DNA of 14,244 bases from CAZIOH01 sp964540815 (GTDB lineage: Bacteria > Myxococcota_A > Polyangia > Fen-1088): contig CAZIOH010000129.1 in NCBI GenBank assembly GCA_964540815.1, positions 1 through 14,244 of the forward strand, read 5' to 3'. The notes beneath the pieces were generated by a model. The model saw only the letters and a program-made list of their open reading frames with translations. It made no database searches and was not told where the DNA came from. How positions within the stretch are numbered: the first letter of the stretch is position 1; the number at the start of each line of letters is the position of its first letter. This document shows positions 6,515 to 12,871 of this stretch, piece after piece. The translations under genes were made by a program, and so were the position numbers.

Positions 6515-9214
6515 TCAGCTCGGCCCTTCACCAGGCCCCGAGGCGACGGTCACGATCGCCGTGGCGCGGTCGGCGTTCAGCGGGCGCACCCACCCGCGGA
6601 TGCCTCGCACGTCGCGGGCGTCGCCGGTGGGGGTGAGGCGCACGGTCCGGGTACCGCCCGGCGGCAGGTGGAACCAGGAGTCGTCCGGCAGGAAGCCCTC
6701 GACCTCCACGGCGACCGACTGGGCGAACCGTCGGGTGCGCAGCACGAGCTCGAGCACCCCGGGGGCCCCGGCGTCGGGGGGCGCGTGGACCTCGGCGGTG
6801 AGGCCGAGCTCCGCCTCCGACGCGCTGGGAATCCCGAGGGGGAAGTGGAACGCCTGGGCGCGCACCTCGCCATCGACCGTGAGCGTGGCGACCACCAGAT
6901 CGTGAGCCGGGGGCCCGAATCGGTATGCGTAGGAGAGGTCGAGAAACCCGTCGAAGAGCTCGCCCGCCGCCAGCTCGAGCGCCCCGTGCGCCGGGAGCTC
7001 GGTGGTGATCGCTGCGCTGCCGACGGCGTGCTCGCCGCCGCGGAAGAGGCCGAGCTCGAGGGTGGGCCTCAGCGACTCGGGGCGATCGTTGACCAGGTGA
7101 ACCGCCAGCCCATTGACCCCTTCGTCGCTGAGGTGGACTGCGAGGGGGGCGAGCGCCCGCCGCAGGTACCACCACGCCGCCTTGGGATTTCCCGTGGCAT
7201 CGACGACGCCCCACCCGGCGCCCGCCCACAGATCGCGCAGAAACCAGACCAGCCCGCCGGCGCACGACGAGCGCCGCCGCCGCCACTCCCCGAAGACCGC
7301 GGCCATGACCTCGCCGGTGCACGCCCGGGCGAGCGCCAGGTGACGCTCGGGGTTCGCGTAGCGGACGGCCAGCGGATCCAGTCGATAGACCGTGCCGAGG
7401 TAATGTTCGCGGACGTCGTCGAAGTCCCAGCCGGCGCCGAGATCCCGCGGGGTCCGCGCCTTCCATTCGGGGTGGTGCGGGCGAATGGTGGACGCGCGTT
7501 CCGGTCCGCCGGGCAGGCCCGAGGCATCCGGGACGTTGGCGAAGGCCAGACACTCCGAGGCGAAGCGCACCTCGGCGCGGCGCGCGTCCTCGATCGGGCG
7601 GAGGTAGGCGCCGACGCCGTAGTACGAGGTGGTCCCGGCGGAGGCCTGGTGCGGGAACGCGCCGCCATGCGCGCTCGATGGCCAGTAGGGGACGTCCGGC
7701 CGGGCCGTGCGGCAGAGCCCGGCCAGGTCGGTGTGGAAGAGGGTCGGGCTCCAGCGCTCGCGCGGCGCGCCCCACATGGCCGCCTGCTGCTCGCCCTCGC
7801 TCGAACCACACAGCACCGCCAGCCCAGGACGCCCCTGCATCCGGGCCAGAAACTGTCCGACCTCGGTGTGGACCGAGGCGGTGAAGGTCGCGTCCTCTGG
7901 GTAGTCCATGTTTGCGAACATCAGGTCGTGCCACACGAGGATCCCGTGGGCGTCACAGGCGTCGTAGAACGCGTCGCTCTCGTAGACCATGGTCCCGCCG
8001 ACCCGCAGCATGTTCATTCCCGCGCGAACCAGCTGCTCGAAGGCGCCGGTCAGGGCGGCGCCGTCCGCGTCGAGCGAGACGCAGTCGAGCGGTGTCCAGC
8101 AGGCGCCGCGGCAGAACACCCGCACCCCGTTGACCAGCAGCGCGAACCCACGAGCTGCCCCGGCATCGGTTCCGGCATCGGTTCTATCGAGCGCGAGGGT
8201 TCGAAATCCGACCCGTCCGAGTGACACGCGCTCCCCCCTGGCCCCCCCGGCGCCGTCCCTGGTGAGAGGCCCGTGCCGGCGCAAGGCGAGGTGTGCGTCG
8301 TAGAGCGCGGGCGTCCCGTGCGTGTGCGGCCACCAGAGGGCCACTTCCGGAACCGTGACCGCGCCCGTCAGCGCGAAGATCCCCGGCGCGTCACCGGGCG
8401 CCGGGGTGACGACGAGCTCGCTCCGGTGGAGGACGCCCCCCCGGGCGAGGACCAGCTCGGCGCCGGTCAGGCGCGCGGCGGGTGCGCCGTCCGCCAGCAC
8501 CCGGACCGTGGCCTGGAGGGTGGCATGGCCCGCGCCGTCCGCGCCGATCTCCGTGCGCAGGCCGAGCACCTCGAGCTCGACGTCGCCGCGCTCGAGGCGC
8601 TCGACGCGCACCCCGCGCCACGGTCCGACGGGCGCCGCGGGGGGAGACCAGCCCGGCGTCCGCCCGAGCAGGGTGGTGCGGATCCAGCGCAGCTGCTGGT
8701 GCTCGATCATCGGGGTGCGCCAGCGCGGCCTCGGGCGGCGCTGGGCCAGGCGCGCATCCAGCGCCGCAAACCGGATCACCAGCCGGTGCGCCACCTCGCC
8801 GCCGCCGGCGTCCGGAAGCCTGAGCCGGTGGGCGACGAACATGTTCTCGCTCTCGAGCACCAGGGTGTCGTCGAGCCAGACCGTGGCCAGGGTGGCCAGA
8901 CCGTCGAGGCAGAGGAAGCGCTCCGCGCCGGCTGGTGTCGGTGCCTGGCGGGCAGGCAGGGTGGTCCGCCACCACCACTCCTCGGCATCGAAGCGGCGCG
9001 CTCCAGCCTGATCGAGGCTCCAGGTCCCGAGGTGCCGCAGGGCCGCGGCGACCGTGCGCGCCCCGGGGGGCACCGACGTCCAGGCCAGATCCTCGAGGTC
9101 CGCGGGCGTGCGCACGGAATCGGGCGCGACCCGGCAGATCTGCCAGGCGGAGGTCACGCGCTCGTCCACCGTCCTGCCCGGGGACATCGAGCGGACCAGC
9201 CTGTCTCCCGCCAC
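6515..9214 (-). CDS. Glycoside hydrolase family 2, beta-mannosidase-like
   Basis: An 899-aa glycosidase with GH2 architecture. An N-terminal jelly-roll sugar-binding domain (about 40-205; FLCLDGLATLATVWLDDTLV, HQQLRWIRTTLLGRTPGWSP) precedes an Ig-like domain (about 210-345), a TIM barrel (about 355-690; FCRGACWTPLD, GMNMLRVGGTMVYESDAFYDACDAHGILVWHDLMFANMDYP) and C-terminal beta domains. By alignment with beta-mannosidases, the acid/base is Glu473 in CGSSEGEQ and the nucleophile Glu554 in RFASEC. The usual Asn before the acid/base is Ser here. No signal peptide is apparent, so it may act in the cytoplasm or be exported by an unseen route. The start is a GTG at 9214, two nt after the carrier-protein stop, implying coupling; ATG 9187 is an alternative. 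It is the last visible gene of the aminoacyl-carrier operon, hinting that the pathway's product or acceptor is glycosidic. Confidence 0.88.
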   Translation of the reverse strand: MAGDRLVRSMSPGRTVDERVTSAWQICRVAPDSVRTPADLEDLAWTSVPPGARTVAAALRHLGTWSLDQAGARRFDAEEWWWRTTLPARQAPTPAGAERFLCLDGLATLATVWLDDTLVLESENMFVAHRLRLPDAGGGEVAHRLVIRFAALDARLAQRRPRPRWRTPMIEHQQLRWIRTTLLGRTPGWSPPAAPVGPWRGVRVERLERGDVELEVLGLRTEIGADGAGHATLQATVRVLADGAPAARLTGAELVLARGGVLHRSELVVTPAPGDAPGIFALTGAVTVPEVALWWPHTHGTPALYDAHLALRRHGPLTRDGAGGARGERVSLGRVGFRTLALDRTDAGTDAGAARGFALLVNGVRVFCRGACWTPLDCVSLDADGAALTGAFEQLVRAGMNMLRVGGTMVYESDAFYDACDAHGILVWHDLMFANMDYPEDATFTASVHTEVGQFLARMQGRPGLAVLCGSSEGEQQAAMWGAPRERWSPTLFHTDLAGLCRTARPDVPYWPSSAHGGAFPHQASAGTTSYYGVGAYLRPIEDARRAEVRFASECLAFANVPDASGLPGGPERASTIRPHHPEWKARTPRDLGAGWDFDDVREHYLGTVYRLDPLAVRYANPERHLALARACTGEVMAAVFGEWRRRRSSCAGGLVWFLRDLWAGAGWGVVDATGNPKAAWWYLRRALAPLAVHLSDEGVNGLAVHLVNDRPESLRPTLELGLFRGGEHAVGSAAITTELPAHGALELAAGELFDGFLDLSYAYRFGPPAHDLVVATLTVDGEVRAQAFHFPLGIPSASEAELGLTAEVHAPPDAGAPGVLELVLRTRRFAQSVAVEVEGFLPDDSWFHLPPGGTRTVRLTPTGDARDVRGIRGWVRPLNADRATAIVTVASGPGEGPS

Positions 9215-9216
9215 GC

Positions 9217-9468
9217 TCAGCGCCCGGTGAGCGTAGCGATCGCCGCGCGCATGGCCGAGACGCTCTCGAAGACGCTGCGTTTGAGCATCTGGTCGGGAAA
9301 CTCGACGTCGAAGGCGCCTTCGAGCGCCAGCATGACGTTGACGCTCGAGTGGGAGGTCATTCCGGCCTGATACAGATCGGCGCCGTCCCCCAGGGTGTCT
9401 ACCGGCTTGGTCAGCCGGGCGTGGTCCTTGAGGATGGAGCGGATCTTGGCGGTGAGCTCGTCGTTCAT
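9217..9468 (-). CDS. Aminoacyl carrier protein (phosphopantetheine-dependent)
   Basis: An 83-aa acyl/peptidyl-carrier-type protein. The attachment region is DLYQAGMTSHSSVNVMLALE (31-50). By alignment with GLxS motifs, the phosphopantetheine Ser is Ser39 in GMTSHSS. The following FDVEFPDQMLKRSVFESVSAM is the usual helix II-III region. The GMTSHSSVNVM pattern, rather than the GxDSL of fatty-acid ACPs, resembles the dedicated carriers of amino acid:[carrier protein] ligases, so it is the likely acceptor of the ligase at 11958-12863. The gene starts at ATG 9468, sharing ATGA with the stop of the holo-ACP synthase gene, and lacks its own Shine-Dalgarno sequence, so it is probably translationally coupled. 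The GH2 gene follows after 2 nt. In-frame extension upstream would run antisense-like through AcpS and is rejected. Confidence 0.9.
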   Translation of the reverse strand: MNDELTAKIRSILKDHARLTKPVDTLGDGADLYQAGMTSHSSVNVMLALEGAFDVEFPDQMLKRSVFESVSAMRAAIATLTGR

Positions 9469-10001
9469 GATGGGTTTGACTCGCAGTGGGGTTGGTCGAG
9501 GCGGCTGACGGAAGGCGCCGATGCCGAGGAACAAGGAGCGTTGGAGGCGCTTGACGCCCTGGAGGCGACGGCCCGGATCGCGGCCGGCCGTTCGGCCAGG
9601 ACCACCGCGGTGGCGAGATCGCCCGCCTGGCTGATGGTCAGGGCCAGCGTGCACGGTCCGGCCCGCCGGGCGAGCGCGCCGTGCAGGACGAGCGCGCAGG
9701 CGCCGCCATCGGAGCGGATCACCTCGAGCTCGCGCCAGTCCACGCCCTCGGTGATGCCGAGCGCCTTCATGGCGGCCTCCTTGGCGGCGAAGCGCGCGGC
9801 GAATCGTCCGGGCGCGCCCGCGCCGGAGCGCGCGCATTCTTCGACCTCGGCGGGCGTGAAGAGGCGTCGCGCGAATCGCTCCGGGAAGAGGCGCAGCGAC
9901 TCGGCGATCTGGCTGACCTCGACCAGATCGATCCCGACGCCGATCCGTCCACCTTGGTCGCGGGCCAGGTCCGAGGTGTCCGAGGTGGCCAATGGGTCCA
10001 T
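9465..10001 (-). CDS. acpS: Holo-[acyl-carrier-protein] synthase (AcpS type)
   Basis: A 178-aa 4'-phosphopantetheinyl transferase. It would move phosphopantetheine from CoA to the carrier-protein Ser in the cytoplasm. AcpS motifs are GVGIDLVEV (21-29, metal ligand Asp25), LFTPAEVEEC (48-57) and RFAARFAAKEAAMKALG (66-82, with Glu75 as the second metal ligand and Lys74). A C-terminal TISQAGDLATAVVLAE (121-136) replaces the usual SH(S/T) with SQ. Typical AcpS is about 120-130 aa; this one carries about 40 extra Ser/Ala-rich residues (139-178), probably disordered. The ATG at 10001 is preceded by GAGGAG at about 13-nt spacing overlapping the GNAT stop. Its stop codon overlaps the carrier-protein start (ATGA). 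Position beside the carrier gene suggests a dedicated enzyme, though it could also be the cell's general AcpS. Confidence 0.88.
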   Translation of the reverse strand: MDPLATSDTSDLARDQGGRIGVGIDLVEVSQIAESLRLFPERFARRLFTPAEVEECARSGAGAPGRFAARFAAKEAAMKALGITEGVDWRELEVIRSDGGACALVLHGALARRAGPCTLALTISQAGDLATAVVLAERPAAIRAVASRASSASNAPCSSASAPSVSRLDQPHCESNPS

Positions 10002-10018
10002 GGTGGCCGCGGGGCTCC

Positions 10019-10798
10019 TCACCGCGGGTCTTCCTGCCCGGCTGGGCCGCGCCGGAGCTCGGCCTCGAGGCGTGGCTTGAGCGCGGACCACTCCGAGCGC
10101 ACCACCGAGAACATCGCCGTGTCCCGGATCTGGCCATCGGCGGCGGGCAGGTGGGCCCGCAGGATTCCTTCGAATTTCCCGCCGAGGCGCAGGATGGCCG
10201 CGCGGGAGCGCTGGTTGCGGGCGTCCGTCTTGAGGGTGAGGCGGTGCACCCGCCAGGACTCGAAGGCATGGGTCATGAGCAGCACACACGCCGCGGTGTT
10301 GACGGCGGTGCGCAGGACCGAGGCCGCGAGCCACACGCTGCCGAGCTCGGCGACGTCGGGTGGGTGCCCGGCCGCTGCCAGCCGCGGCTCCCCGTCGACC
10401 TGGATCGGACGCGGCGGCCAGGCCCACCACTCGAGGCTCATGAGCCGGGTCGAGCCCACCACCCGCGGCGTCCGCGCCCGTGTCGCGCCCGCGCCGCGCA
10501 GGTCGACGATGGCGAAGGGGACCGACCGGCCGGCCTCGGCCTCCGCCATGGCCTGCAGGACGTAGGCGCGCATCCCCTCGGAATCGGTCGGCACCGGCGC
10601 CAGCTGGTACTCGGCCGGAGATTCGGCCGCCGCGGCGGTGAGCCCCGCGACGTGGCCGAGCCCGAGCGGCTCGAGACGAACCTTCGCGTCCTCGAGCGTC
10701 CCGATACGCAGCGCCGCGCAGGCATCGAATCCCGACGCTCCTCGATTGGAACCCGCCGCACCCGGGCTCGTTCCTGTTTCAGCGCCTGATCCGTTCAT
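10019..10798 (-). CDS. GNAT family N-acetyltransferase (RimJ/RimL-like)
   Basis: A 259-aa protein whose region from about 30 to 245 matches the RimJ/RimL-type GNAT fold: VRLEPLGLGHVAGL (40-53) at the N-terminal strand, PFAIVDL for the central beta strand, ELGSVWLAASVLRTAVNTAACVLLMTHAFE for the acceptor and acetyl-CoA-binding region, and RLTLKTDARNQRSRAAILRLGGKFEG, the hallmark NxxSxxxxxxlGF-like segment. Family members acetylate amino groups of proteins, antibiotics or small amines using acetyl-CoA. In this operon an aminoacyl group or amino sugar is a reasonable but unproven substrate. The first 30 residues are Gly/Ser-rich. The ATG at 10798 has GAGGG nine nt upstream. An ATG at 10819 is in frame but closed after four codons (MTRG). 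The gap to AcpS is 17 nt. Confidence 0.85.
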   Translation of the reverse strand: MNGSGAETGTSPGAAGSNRGASGFDACAALRIGTLEDAKVRLEPLGLGHVAGLTAAAAESPAEYQLAPVPTDSEGMRAYVLQAMAEAEAGRSVPFAIVDLRGAGATRARTPRVVGSTRLMSLEWWAWPPRPIQVDGEPRLAAAGHPPDVAELGSVWLAASVLRTAVNTAACVLLMTHAFESWRVHRLTLKTDARNQRSRAAILRLGGKFEGILRAHLPAADGQIRDTAMFSVVRSEWSALKPRLEAELRRGPAGQEDPR

Positions 10799-10865
10799 CC
10801 TCGGTCACCCTCGGGTCATCCTCGATCTCGATCCTCGATCCCTCGACCTCGCCGCCACCACCGTA
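10799..10865 (-). promoter_or_regulatory. Intergenic leader with tandem CTCGAT repeats and a 4-codon ORF
   Basis: This 67-nt spacer is the second-largest gap in the operon. On the plus strand CTCGAT recurs at 10821, 10827 and 10834, followed by CTCGAC at 10842, so the minus-strand mRNA carries repeated ATCGAG units. A mini-ORF (ATG 10819, MTRG, stop) reads just before the GNAT ATG. The GAGG-ATGA context is duplicated at both ATGs. It might tune translation of the distal genes; no terminator is seen. Confidence 0.25.
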
Positions 10866-11858
10866 TCAAATCTCGGCGGTGCGGGTCAGCAGCTCCATCG
10901 CCCGCTCCCAGCCCCCCGACATCTCCGCGAAGAGCGCGCTGGCGTCGAGCGGACGCTTTCCGTTCACCGCCCGCGCCCCCTTCAGGATGAGGGCCTTGGC
11001 GGCGTTCGAGATCTGGTCGAAGGACGTCCCGGCCTCCGCCACCGCGGGCACGCCGAGCCACCGCACGTAGAGGGCGGCGAGCTCGGCCGCCGCCCCGAGC
11101 TGTCGCACGGTCGCGAAGGCCCACGCATGGTAAAACGCCAGCCCTTCCGCCGTCAGCCAGGCGAGGTCGCGATCGAACCGGCGCCCGAACCGCAGGACCG
11201 GGTTCTCCGTCGGCCGGCGCGCCAGGTGGGTGCGCAGCAGCTCCGAGGACATGGCGCGCAGGCGCGCCGGCTCCCGCCTGACGATCCGGTCGCTGCGGAT
11301 CAGCTCGGCGAAGAGGGGCATGTAGGTGGGGTCGGGGGCCGCCCCGATTCGCAGCAGCCGGTCGAAGTCCTCCCCCTCGACCGCGAAGTATCCCGCGTTG
11401 TGGAAGTACCCCAGCCGGTGATGGTCGAGGTCGAGATCGTTGAGCACGATGGTGGTCTTGGTGTGCTGTCGCCGATAGTCGGTCCCATGGGTATCGGGGA
11501 GCCAGAAGGCGTCGGCCTCGGTGGAGATCAGCTTGCCGGCCCCGAGATGCTCGCGCGCATGCTCGATGAGCGGCCGCCAGACGTTCAGCTCCTGCACGTC
11601 GAGCCCGTAGAGCCCACGCAGCTCCTCGTGCGGGGGCTTGAAGAACGTCCACTGATCTCCCTCGAAGTCGATGCCCACCACGAAAGGCAGCATGGCCATC
11701 GGGTCGCACCCGAGCGCGTGCAGGACCTCGATCCAGATGTCGACGTAGCAGTTCTTCTCGACCCAGACCCGGTCCTCGGCGTGAAGCAGGTGGCGCTCAT
11801 AGGTCGATGGGTCGAGCTCGGGCAACACCGCGATCCGCGTCCCGGCACCGTCAGTCAC
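10866..11858 (-). CDS. DUF1839 family protein, candidate aminoacyl transferase
   Basis: A 330-aa protein matching the DUF1839 family, which as I recall is encoded beside amino acid:[carrier protein] ligases in rhizobia and other bacteria. Recognisable blocks are RVWVEKNCYVDIWIEVLHALGCDP (30-53), FVVGIDFEGDQWTFFKPPHEEL (59-80), WLPDTHGTDYRRQHTKTTIVLN (119-140) and RLGYFHNAGYFAVEGEDFDRLL (148-169). The invariant-looking Cys37 in an NCY motif, with His124 and His133 downstream, gives the layout of a papain/BtrH-like Cys-His enzyme. BtrH of butirosin biosynthesis transfers an acyl group from a carrier protein. That analogy, and a role moving the aminoacyl group off the carrier, are my inference; no function is established here. 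The start is a GTG at 11858 with GGAG about 10 nt upstream. It lies 99 nt downstream of the ligase gene, a spacer containing an 8-bp GC hairpin. Confidence 0.82.
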   Translation of the reverse strand: MTDGAGTRIAVLPELDPSTYERHLLHAEDRVWVEKNCYVDIWIEVLHALGCDPMAMLPFVVGIDFEGDQWTFFKPPHEELRGLYGLDVQELNVWRPLIEHAREHLGAGKLISTEADAFWLPDTHGTDYRRQHTKTTIVLNDLDLDHHRLGYFHNAGYFAVEGEDFDRLLRIGAAPDPTYMPLFAELIRSDRIVRREPARLRAMSSELLRTHLARRPTENPVLRFGRRFDRDLAWLTAEGLAFYHAWAFATVRQLGAAAELAALYVRWLGVPAVAEAGTSFDQISNAAKALILKGARAVNGKRPLDASALFAEMSGGWERAMELLTRTAEI

Positions 11859-11908
11859 GGGGATGGTGCTCCAGCGGGCGCGGTGGCGCGCCGCTCGGTT
11901 GCGCGACC

Positions 11909-11927
11909 CGCCCCGCTGGGCGGGGCG
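11909..11927 (-). other. GC hairpin between ligase and DUF1839 genes
   Basis: There is a perfect 8-bp inverted repeat (CGCCCCGC / GCGGGGCG) with a 3-nt loop, in the 99-nt spacer 11859-11957. There is no T-tract, so it is unlikely to be an efficient intrinsic terminator. An attenuating or mRNA-processing hairpin, setting the ratio of the ACAD/ligase pair to the downstream genes, is possible. Confidence 0.35.
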
Positions 11928-11957
11928 CCGGGACGAGAGCTCCCGACCGACCTGCGG

Positions 11958-12863
11958 TCACGACCACAGGATTCTCCGGACCTCCGGGGGCCAGCGCTTC
12001 GGATCGAAGCCGTGCGCCTTGAAGAGGGCCATGGTCACCCGCTCGAGGCCGAAGCCGAGGCATGCGGTGTGGGCCACCTCGCCGGCGGCGGTCTCGATCC
12101 CGAAGACCTGCCCGAAGTGGTCCTGGTGGTAGTTGAACGAGCACACCGCCGTGGGATCTTCGAGCGAGATCACCGGCACCAGCACCTCGAACTTCAGCTT
12201 CTGGGCCTTCTGTCCGTCCTGCAGCATCTTGCCCGCCCGCCCGAAGAACGGGTCCGACGCCACGTCCGAGCGGGCCGGCAGCCCGAGCGCGAGCAGGGTC
12301 TCGAGCCCCCGCTCGAGCCACTGGTCGCGCCACTCGACCACCATGTCCGGGGTCCCGGCGCGCACGAACTCGCGCACCCGGAACGACTGCATGCGGGTGG
12401 GCTCGGGCGACGGCTCGTGCCGGAAGACCCAGTTGGTCATGGTCACGAGGCGCCCCGTCTCCGGCAGCCGCCCGGAGAAGCTCGGGTAGATCGGATAGCA
12501 CGCCGCCGGGTTCAGGCTGACGGCGGTCTGGCCCATGAGCTCGCCCCAGGGCTGGCCAGCGTGGATGCGCTCCGAGAGCTCGCGGGCCTGCCGTTCCTTG
12601 CCGAGGAAGCTGTGCACGCAGCCCGCGAGCTGGGGGAACGAGTCGAGGTAGTCCACCCGCTCGAGGATGGTCCGGTCGATCACCGGCGGGAAGGTGTAGA
12701 CCTCCGCGCCATCCCCCTTCGAGATGCTGGAGATGAGGGCGTTGAAGCGCTCGAGCACGTCCTCGAACACGGCGCCCCGCCCGAAGGCCCCCTGCACCCC
12801 CACCGGGACGATGAGACCGTGGCTGACCAACCCCTCGTAGAACCCAGGAATGTCGTAGTTCAT
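11958..12863 (-). CDS. Amino acid:[carrier protein] ligase (SerRS-like)
   Basis: A 301-aa class II aminoacyl-tRNA synthetase homologue that lacks a tRNA-binding domain, the size and pattern of the amino acid:[carrier protein] ligases typified by Bradyrhizobium Bll0957. These activate glycine or alanine with ATP and load it on the phosphopantetheine arm of a carrier protein instead of tRNA. Motif 2 is FRHE with downstream RMQSFRVREFV (147-168); motif 3 is GFGLERVTMALF (270-281). Cys122 and Cys268, with an intervening Glu (Glu165 or Glu177), are candidate zinc ligands, as in the zinc-dependent atypical SerRS fold. The start is ATG 12863, with TGAGGG from the upstream stop region serving as Shine-Dalgarno and an 8-nt gap to the ACAD gene. 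The matching carrier is encoded downstream at 9217-9468. The family assignment is firm; amino-acid specificity cannot be read from sequence. Confidence 0.9.
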   Translation of the reverse strand: MNYDIPGFYEGLVSHGLIVPVGVQGAFGRGAVFEDVLERFNALISSISKGDGAEVYTFPPVIDRTILERVDYLDSFPQLAGCVHSFLGKERQARELSERIHAGQPWGELMGQTAVSLNPAACYPIYPSFSGRLPETGRLVTMTNWVFRHEPSPEPTRMQSFRVREFVRAGTPDMVVEWRDQWLERGLETLLALGLPARSDVASDPFFGRAGKMLQDGQKAQKLKFEVLVPVISLEDPTAVCSFNYHQDHFGQVFGIETAAGEVAHTACLGFGLERVTMALFKAHGFDPKRWPPEVRRILWS

Positions 12864-12871
12864 GTGTGCCC

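Noticed and set aside
6327..6905. Plus-strand frame through the gap with GHGHG-type repeats
   Set aside because: It includes the Ns, and the right part is antisense to GH2. The His/Gly repeat is just GGCCAC repeats read in one frame.
6500..8224. Long plus-strand open frame of 574 codons
   Set aside because: It is antisense to the GH2 gene. The translation is Arg/Gly/Glu-rich with no domain, as expected from the reverse strand of GC-rich coding DNA, while the minus strand gives a full GH2 protein with catalytic residues.
9217..10269. 350-codon extension of the carrier-protein frame
   Set aside because: The upstream part overlaps AcpS and GNAT out of frame and is Arg-rich. The carrier domain starts cleanly at ATG 9468 with an ATGA overlap.
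9465..10430. 321-codon extension of the AcpS frame
   Set aside because: The upstream part is a shadow of the GNAT gene. AcpS motifs begin near residue 20 from ATG 10001, behind GAGGAG.
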